Assembly: GCF_017163935.1 (NCBI RefSeq)
Contig: NZ_JABVZR010000001.1
Span: forward strand, 2,480,001 to 2,544,000
Direction of reading: 5' to 3'
Source of the DNA: Novosphingobium terrae
GTDB lineage: Bacteria > Pseudomonadota > Alphaproteobacteria > Sphingomonadales > Sphingomonadaceae
Length of the DNA: 64,000 nt
In this document: positions 60,480 through 64,000 of the stretch, one piece after another
Position numbering within the stretch: position 1 is the first letter of the stretch
Layout: every line of letters starts with the position of its first letter
Notes under the pieces: generated by a model
Told to the model about the DNA's origin: nothing
What the model saw: the letters and a program-made list of their open reading frames with translations, nothing else
The model's database searches: none
Program-made: the position numbers and the translations under genes

Positions 60480-61376
60480 ATGCACGTCTATCAGCCCACC
60501 CTCAAGCAGCTGCAATATCTGGTGGCCCTGCATGAGCATGGCCATTTCGGTCGCGCCGCAGAGGCCTGTTTCGTCTCGCAATCGACGCTGTCCGCCGGTT
60601 TGCGCGATCTGGAAACGCTGCTGGGCGTGGTGCTGGTGGAGCGCACCAAGCGCAATGTCCGCTTCACCCCGCTGGGCAATGCGGTGGTCGAGAAATCGCA
60701 CCGCATCCTGCGCGAGGCCGAGGAACTCTCGGATCTGATCCACTCCTCCAGCCAGCCCCTCTCGGGCGAGGTGCGGATGAGCGTGATCCCCACCATCGCC
60801 CCCTTCCTGCTGCCGCGCATGCTGCCCCGCCTGCGCCGCGAGCGCCCGAACCTGAAGCTGTTCCTGCGCGAGGAGCCCAGCGCTCAGGCGGTCGAATCGC
60901 TGCATCATGGCCGCGCCGATTGCGTGCTGCTGGCCCTGCCCTTCGCCACCGGCGAGGTGGAGAAGGAAACCATCGAGCTCGACGCGCTCTTCGTGGCCTT
61001 CCCCAAGGACGATCCGCGCGATCCGCCGCAGGAAATCCTGCCCGCGATGATCGAGGAAAACCGCCTGCTGCTGCTCGAAGACGGGCACTGCCTGAAGGAC
61101 CACGCGCTGGCGGCCTGCAACCGGCCCGAACTGCGCGCCTCGGCGACGATGATCGGCACATCGCTGCACACGCTGGTGCAGATGGTGGACAATGGCCTCG
61201 GCCTCACCATGCTGCCCGAAATGGCGCTGGATGCGGGCATCCTCACCGGCACCAATGTGGTGGCGCGGCCCCTGAAATCGGAAGCCGCCAACCGCGAGAT
61301 CGCGCTGGTCTGGCGCAAGAACAGCCCGCGCTCGGAAGAATTCCGCCTGCTGGCCGAGGAATTGCGCGCGGGATGA
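60480..61376 (+). CDS. oxyR: Hydrogen-peroxide-sensing LysR regulator
   Basis: This 298-residue LysR protein has an N-terminal HTH (LKQLQYLVALHEHGHFGRAA, then EACFVSQSTLSAGLRDLE). The effector domain contains LLLLEDGHCLKDHALAAC with Cys204 and Cys213, the same context and nine-residue spacing as the redox pair Cys199/Cys208 of E. coli OxyR, so peroxide sensing by disulfide formation is well supported. It follows rnd by 6 bp and overlaps the YitT-family gene (ATGA). No catalase gene is adjacent in the window. Confidence 0.92.
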   Translation: MHVYQPTLKQLQYLVALHEHGHFGRAAEACFVSQSTLSAGLRDLETLLGVVLVERTKRNVRFTPLGNAVVEKSHRILREAEELSDLIHSSSQPLSGEVRMSVIPTIAPFLLPRMLPRLRRERPNLKLFLREEPSAQAVESLHHGRADCVLLALPFATGEVEKETIELDALFVAFPKDDPRDPPQEILPAMIEENRLLLLEDGHCLKDHALAACNRPELRASATMIGTSLHTLVQMVDNGLGLTMLPEMALDAGILTGTNVVARPLKSEAANREIALVWRKNSPRSEEFRLLAEELRAG

Positions 61377-62020
61377 CCGAAAATCTTTCCCCCGATTCGC
61401 TGGACGACATCGCCGACCTGCGCGGCGTTCCCCATACGGCGGTCGAGGATTTCTACGGCATCTTCATCGGCTGCGTGCTGATCGCGCTGGGGCTCTATCT
61501 GCTGCGCATGGCTGGCCTCATCACCGGCGGTGTGGCGGGGATCGCGCTGATGGTCTCCTATTTCGTGCCGCTCAGCGCCGGGCAGCTCTTCGCCATCATC
61601 AATTTGCCGATCTTCCTCGCCTTCTGGCGGATGCTGGGCACGGCCTATATCTTGCGCACCATCGTCGCCACCATCGCCATCATGGTGCTGGTGCAGGTGG
61701 TGGCCCAGCAGATGATGATTTCCATCATAGCCCCGCCGATGGCCTCACTGGTGGGCGGCACCGTTACCGGCATGGGCGTGCTGGCTGTCACCCGCCATGC
61801 CACGGGCGTGGGCGGCAGCGCGGTGATCGCGCGCTGGCTCAGCCGCCTCAAGGGCTGGAATTTCGGCGCGATCTGCATGAGCATCGACGCGATGATCGTG
61901 GCCGTCGCCTTTATGGTGCTGGGGCCGGATCGCGGCATCTGGTCGCTGGTGGCGGCGCTCTCGATGAATGCCGTGGTGCTGGTCTGGCACCGGCCTGATC
62001 GTTATCTGGCAGACAGTTAA
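61373..62020 (+). CDS. YitT-family integral membrane protein
   Basis: This 215-residue protein has five to six TM helices with the YitT/DUF161 pattern: YGIFIGCVLIALGLYLLRMA, then GLITGGVAGIALMVSY, and MGVLAVTRHATGVGGSAVIA. ATG 61373 overlaps the oxyR stop, which indicates translational coupling; the frame also runs open inside oxyR, but those residues are not family-like. The transported substrate is unknown, and coupling to oxyR hints at a link with oxidative stress. Confidence 0.87.
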   Translation: MTENLSPDSLDDIADLRGVPHTAVEDFYGIFIGCVLIALGLYLLRMAGLITGGVAGIALMVSYFVPLSAGQLFAIINLPIFLAFWRMLGTAYILRTIVATIAIMVLVQVVAQQMMISIIAPPMASLVGGTVTGMGVLAVTRHATGVGGSAVIARWLSRLKGWNFGAICMSIDAMIVAVAFMVLGPDRGIWSLVAALSMNAVVLVWHRPDRYLADS

Positions 62021-62155
62021 CGGCTGGTCGCCGGGCAGCGGCATCCGATCTCGAAAGGCTGGAACCGGGGCTGACCTCAAGGGTTAAGCAGCCGGGCGGC
62101 GGTATATCAAAACCAAAGCCGCCGCCAGATCAGTCTCTCGAATCAGGAGCCCCCT

Positions 62156-62317
62156 ATGAACCGCAAGACCATGGCCACCCTCGTTCTGACCGGCCTTGCC
62201 TTCGCCTTCACCAGCGCCACCCCCGCGCTGGCTGGCCCGCACCATCCGCCCCGCAAGGTGTGCAAGACCGTGCGTGACCATCATCACGTCAAGCGCGTCT
62301 GCCGCTGGGTGCGCTAA
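62156..62317 (+). CDS. Tiny exported basic His/Cys peptide, 53 aa
   Basis: AATCAGGAG 5 bases before ATG 62156 and a textbook signal peptide (MATLVLTGLAFAFTSATPAL, cleavage near ALA-GP) show a real gene. The mature peptide is about 27 residues, strongly basic, with two Cys and a His cluster (KTVRDHHHVKRVC), and ends CRWVR. It may bind metal or heme, bind the envelope electrostatically, or form one disulfide. I do not recognise a named family. Confidence 0.78.
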   Translation: MNRKTMATLVLTGLAFAFTSATPALAGPHHPPRKVCKTVRDHHHVKRVCRWVR

Positions 62318-62324
62318 AAAGCGT

Positions 62325-62348
62325 GCGGGGCTGCTTCGGCGGCCCCGC
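62325..62348. terminator. Hairpin between the small peptide gene and pgsA
   Basis: GCGGGGC (62325-62331) pairs with GCCCCGC (62342-62348) around a 10-nt TTCGG-containing loop. No T-run follows on the plus strand. It lies between convergent stops. Confidence 0.55.
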
Positions 62349-62350
62349 CC

Positions 62351-62926
62351 TCAATCCATATGCTTGAGGCCGACGCGCAGATAATCCCAACCGGTGACCA
62401 GCGTCAGCCCGGCAGCCACCCACAGCGTGACAAAGCCCACCGAGGCCGGGTTGATCCACCCCCCGGTGAAGGGCACCGACCAGCCCGGCACCGCCGGAAT
62501 CAGGATCAGACTGCCCAGAGCCACCATCTGGAAGGTCGTCTTCCACTTGGCGAGCTTGGACACCGGCACCGACACGCGCAGGCCGCCCAGAAACTCGCGC
62601 AGGCCCGACACCGCGATCTCGCGCAGCAGAATCACCAGAGCGGCGATGATATGCACCCCGCCGATCACATTCTTGCCCGTCAGCACCAGAATGACCGCGG
62701 CCACCATGATCTTGTCGGCAATGGGATCGAGAAACACCCCCAGTTTGGAGACGGTGCCCTTGGCCCGCGCCAGATAGCCGTCGAAATAGTCGGTGATGCC
62801 CATCAGGCAGTACATGCCATAGGCCAGCCCATAGCCCAGGCGCCAGGCAGGCCACCACAGCAGCCAGACAAGCACCGGAACGGCAAAGATACGCGACAGG
62901 GTCAGGATATTGGGCAAGGTCAGCAT
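62351..62926 (-). CDS. pgsA: CDP-diacylglycerol-glycerol-3-phosphate 3-phosphatidyltransferase
   Basis: This 191-residue inner-membrane CDP-alcohol phosphotransferase makes phosphatidylglycerophosphate, the first committed step to phosphatidylglycerol and cardiolipin. The family motif D-G-x2-A-R-x8-G-x3-D-x3-D is complete in TDYFDGYLARAKGTVSKLG, then VFLDPIADK (about residues 45-72). The N-terminus LTLPNILTLSRIFAVPVLVW is typical, and five to six TM helices are predicted. Confidence 0.95.
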   Translation of the reverse strand: MLTLPNILTLSRIFAVPVLVWLLWWPAWRLGYGLAYGMYCLMGITDYFDGYLARAKGTVSKLGVFLDPIADKIMVAAVILVLTGKNVIGGVHIIAALVILLREIAVSGLREFLGGLRVSVPVSKLAKWKTTFQMVALGSLILIPAVPGWSVPFTGGWINPASVGFVTLWVAAGLTLVTGWDYLRVGLKHMD

Positions 62927-63147
62927 TACCCCTGCCCATAGCGCGCAAACAGCGGGGGAAAAAGATGGTGCCGCAAAAACTCCTGCAAGACGCTCTGGCC
63001 CCTTGCTAAAGCCCTGCGCAATCCATCCGTTCTACGGCTCAGCTCGCGTTCATTCTGCGGCTTGGGGCTTATCCGCTCTTGCGGCACGGGCCGCATCCGC
63101 TAGGACTGCGCGCAAGCGAAATCCAGAGGGGCGCAAGCCAGTTACTC

Positions 63148-64000
63148 ATGACCACATCCACGCATCTGGTGCGGCGCAGGCGATTCCTGCCGCTGTTTGT
63201 CACCCAGCTGCTCGGCGCCTTCAACGACAATCTGTTCAAGAATGCCCTTGTCTTCTTCGTCGTCTACAGCGTCTATGATTCGGATACGGCGGAGGCCAAT
63301 TTCTCCGCCCTGTCGTCGTTTCTCTTCATCCTGCCCTTTTTCCTGTTCTCCGCGCTGGCCGGGCAGCTGGCCGATATGCGCGACAAGGCCAGGCTGATCC
63401 GCTTCATCAAGATGGCGGAGATCGCCATCATGTCGGTGGGGGCTGCCGGCCTGCTGCTGGCCTGGAAAGGCATGGCGGTGCAGGGCCTTGCCGTGCCGCT
63501 GATGCTGGCGGCGCTGTTCGGCATGGGGGTGCATTCCACCTTCTTCGGCCCGATCAAATACGCCATCCTGCCTCAGCATCTGCATGAGAATGAGGTGCTG
63601 GCGGGCACCGGCCTTGTCGAGGCCGGCACCTATATCGCCATTCTGACGGGCACGATTCTGGCGGGCTGGATTCCTGTCGAATGGGCCGCGGGCGGCGTGG
63701 TGGTGACAGCCCTGATCGGTTACGTCTCCAGCCTCTCCGTGCCCCCGGCCCCGCCGCTGGTGACGCCCGAGCCGCTCGATTTCCACATCTTCCGCTCTTC
63801 GGCTGCGCTGGTGCGCAACACCATGGAAGACCGAAGGGTGTTTCTGGCGATCATGGCGATCAGCTTCTTCTGGTCGATCGGCGCGATTCTCTTCATCGAG
63901 TTTCCGCCGCTGGCCAAGAATGTGCTGGGCGCCAGCAAGGAAGTGGCCAGCCTGTTCCTGGTGATCTTCTCGATCGGCGTGGCGATCGGCTCGGTGTCGA
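63148..64000 (+). CDS. MFS transporter of the LplT/Aas type, 3' part missing
   Basis: The frame is open from ATG 63148 to the window end (284 residues visible). The start MTTSTHLVRRRRFLPLFVTQ is followed by GAFNDNLFKNALVFFVVYSV, the hallmark TM1 loop of lysophospholipid transporters (LplT) and of Aas-type fusions, and by HSTFFGPIKYAILPQHLHEN. In many alphaproteobacteria this MFS domain is fused to PlsC acyltransferase and acyl-ACP synthetase domains for lysophospholipid repair; whether that is so here lies beyond the window. Its place next to pgsA supports a phospholipid role. Confidence 0.82.
   Translation, partial: MTTSTHLVRRRRFLPLFVTQLLGAFNDNLFKNALVFFVVYSVYDSDTAEANFSALSSFLFILPFFLFSALAGQLADMRDKARLIRFIKMAEIAIMSVGAAGLLLAWKGMAVQGLAVPLMLAALFGMGVHSTFFGPIKYAILPQHLHENEVLAGTGLVEAGTYIAILTGTILAGWIPVEWAAGGVVVTALIGYVSSLSVPPAPPLVTPEPLDFHIFRSSAALVRNTMEDRRVFLAIMAISFFWSIGAILFIEFPPLAKNVLGASKEVASLFLVIFSIGVAIGSVS

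Overview
The window is high-GC chromosomal DNA from an alphaproteobacterium, most likely a Sphingomonadales member close to Novosphingobium. The grounds are the density of TonB-dependent receptors, a TonB receptor / tryptophan-halogenase-like / glycoside hydrolase locus, a sigma / anti-sigma / S8 protease cluster, and sphingomonad-like housekeeping proteins. The assignment comes from reading the proteins; no search was run.

Layout. 1-3244: the end of a TonB receptor, translationally coupled to a histidine acid phosphatase (phytase-like). 3395-9749: aqpZ, then a LysR regulator divergent from an alpha/beta hydrolase operon, followed by pirin, OsmC and Dps. Two near-identical palindromes (5070, 7895) lie before the hydrolase and pirin genes and suggest one LysR-controlled stress regulon. 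9790-13208: a small unknown gene, a siderophore-type TonB receptor behind a Fur-like box, and a creatininase-family protein. 13495-17891: an LprI-like secreted protein, mmsBA (valine catabolism) and a divergent LysR regulator. 17893-23482: a triple 61-bp hairpin repeat, an ECF sigma / anti-sigma / LprI-like operon divergent from a secreted subtilase, and a glycine-rich secreted protein.

23497-24384 holds a tyrA-like prephenate/arogenate dehydrogenase preceded by a 14-codon leader peptide that ends Tyr-Tyr-Tyr-Arg-stop. Four complementary segments follow and can fold in two mutually exclusive ways, as in a ribosome-mediated attenuator that senses tyrosine. 24432-32857 is a sugar-utilisation locus (GH13 amylase, tryptophan-halogenase-like flavoprotein, TonB receptor, LacI regulator, sugar porter). 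32975-35869 has two coupled DUF2827 paralogues and a secreted unknown.

36219-53730 is an integrative mobilizable element in the 3' end of a tRNA-Met(CAU) gene. From the integrase inward it carries a two-TM protein, an RHH protein at a large inverted repeat, a Tat-type protein coupled to a degenerate-nucleotidyltransferase/HEPN/TM/STN fusion, an AlpA-like regulator, and an RHH / TraD / MobF set in the order of trwABC of plasmid R388. It then has an orphan HigA-like regulator and a type I restriction-modification operon with a half-size specificity subunit. No mating-pair (type IV secretion) genes are present, so transfer would need a helper.

54053-64000 is core chromosome: mltG, fabF, acpP, aspS, rnd, oxyR, a YitT-family protein, a tiny basic secreted peptide, pgsA, and the start of an LplT/Aas-type transporter that runs off the window.
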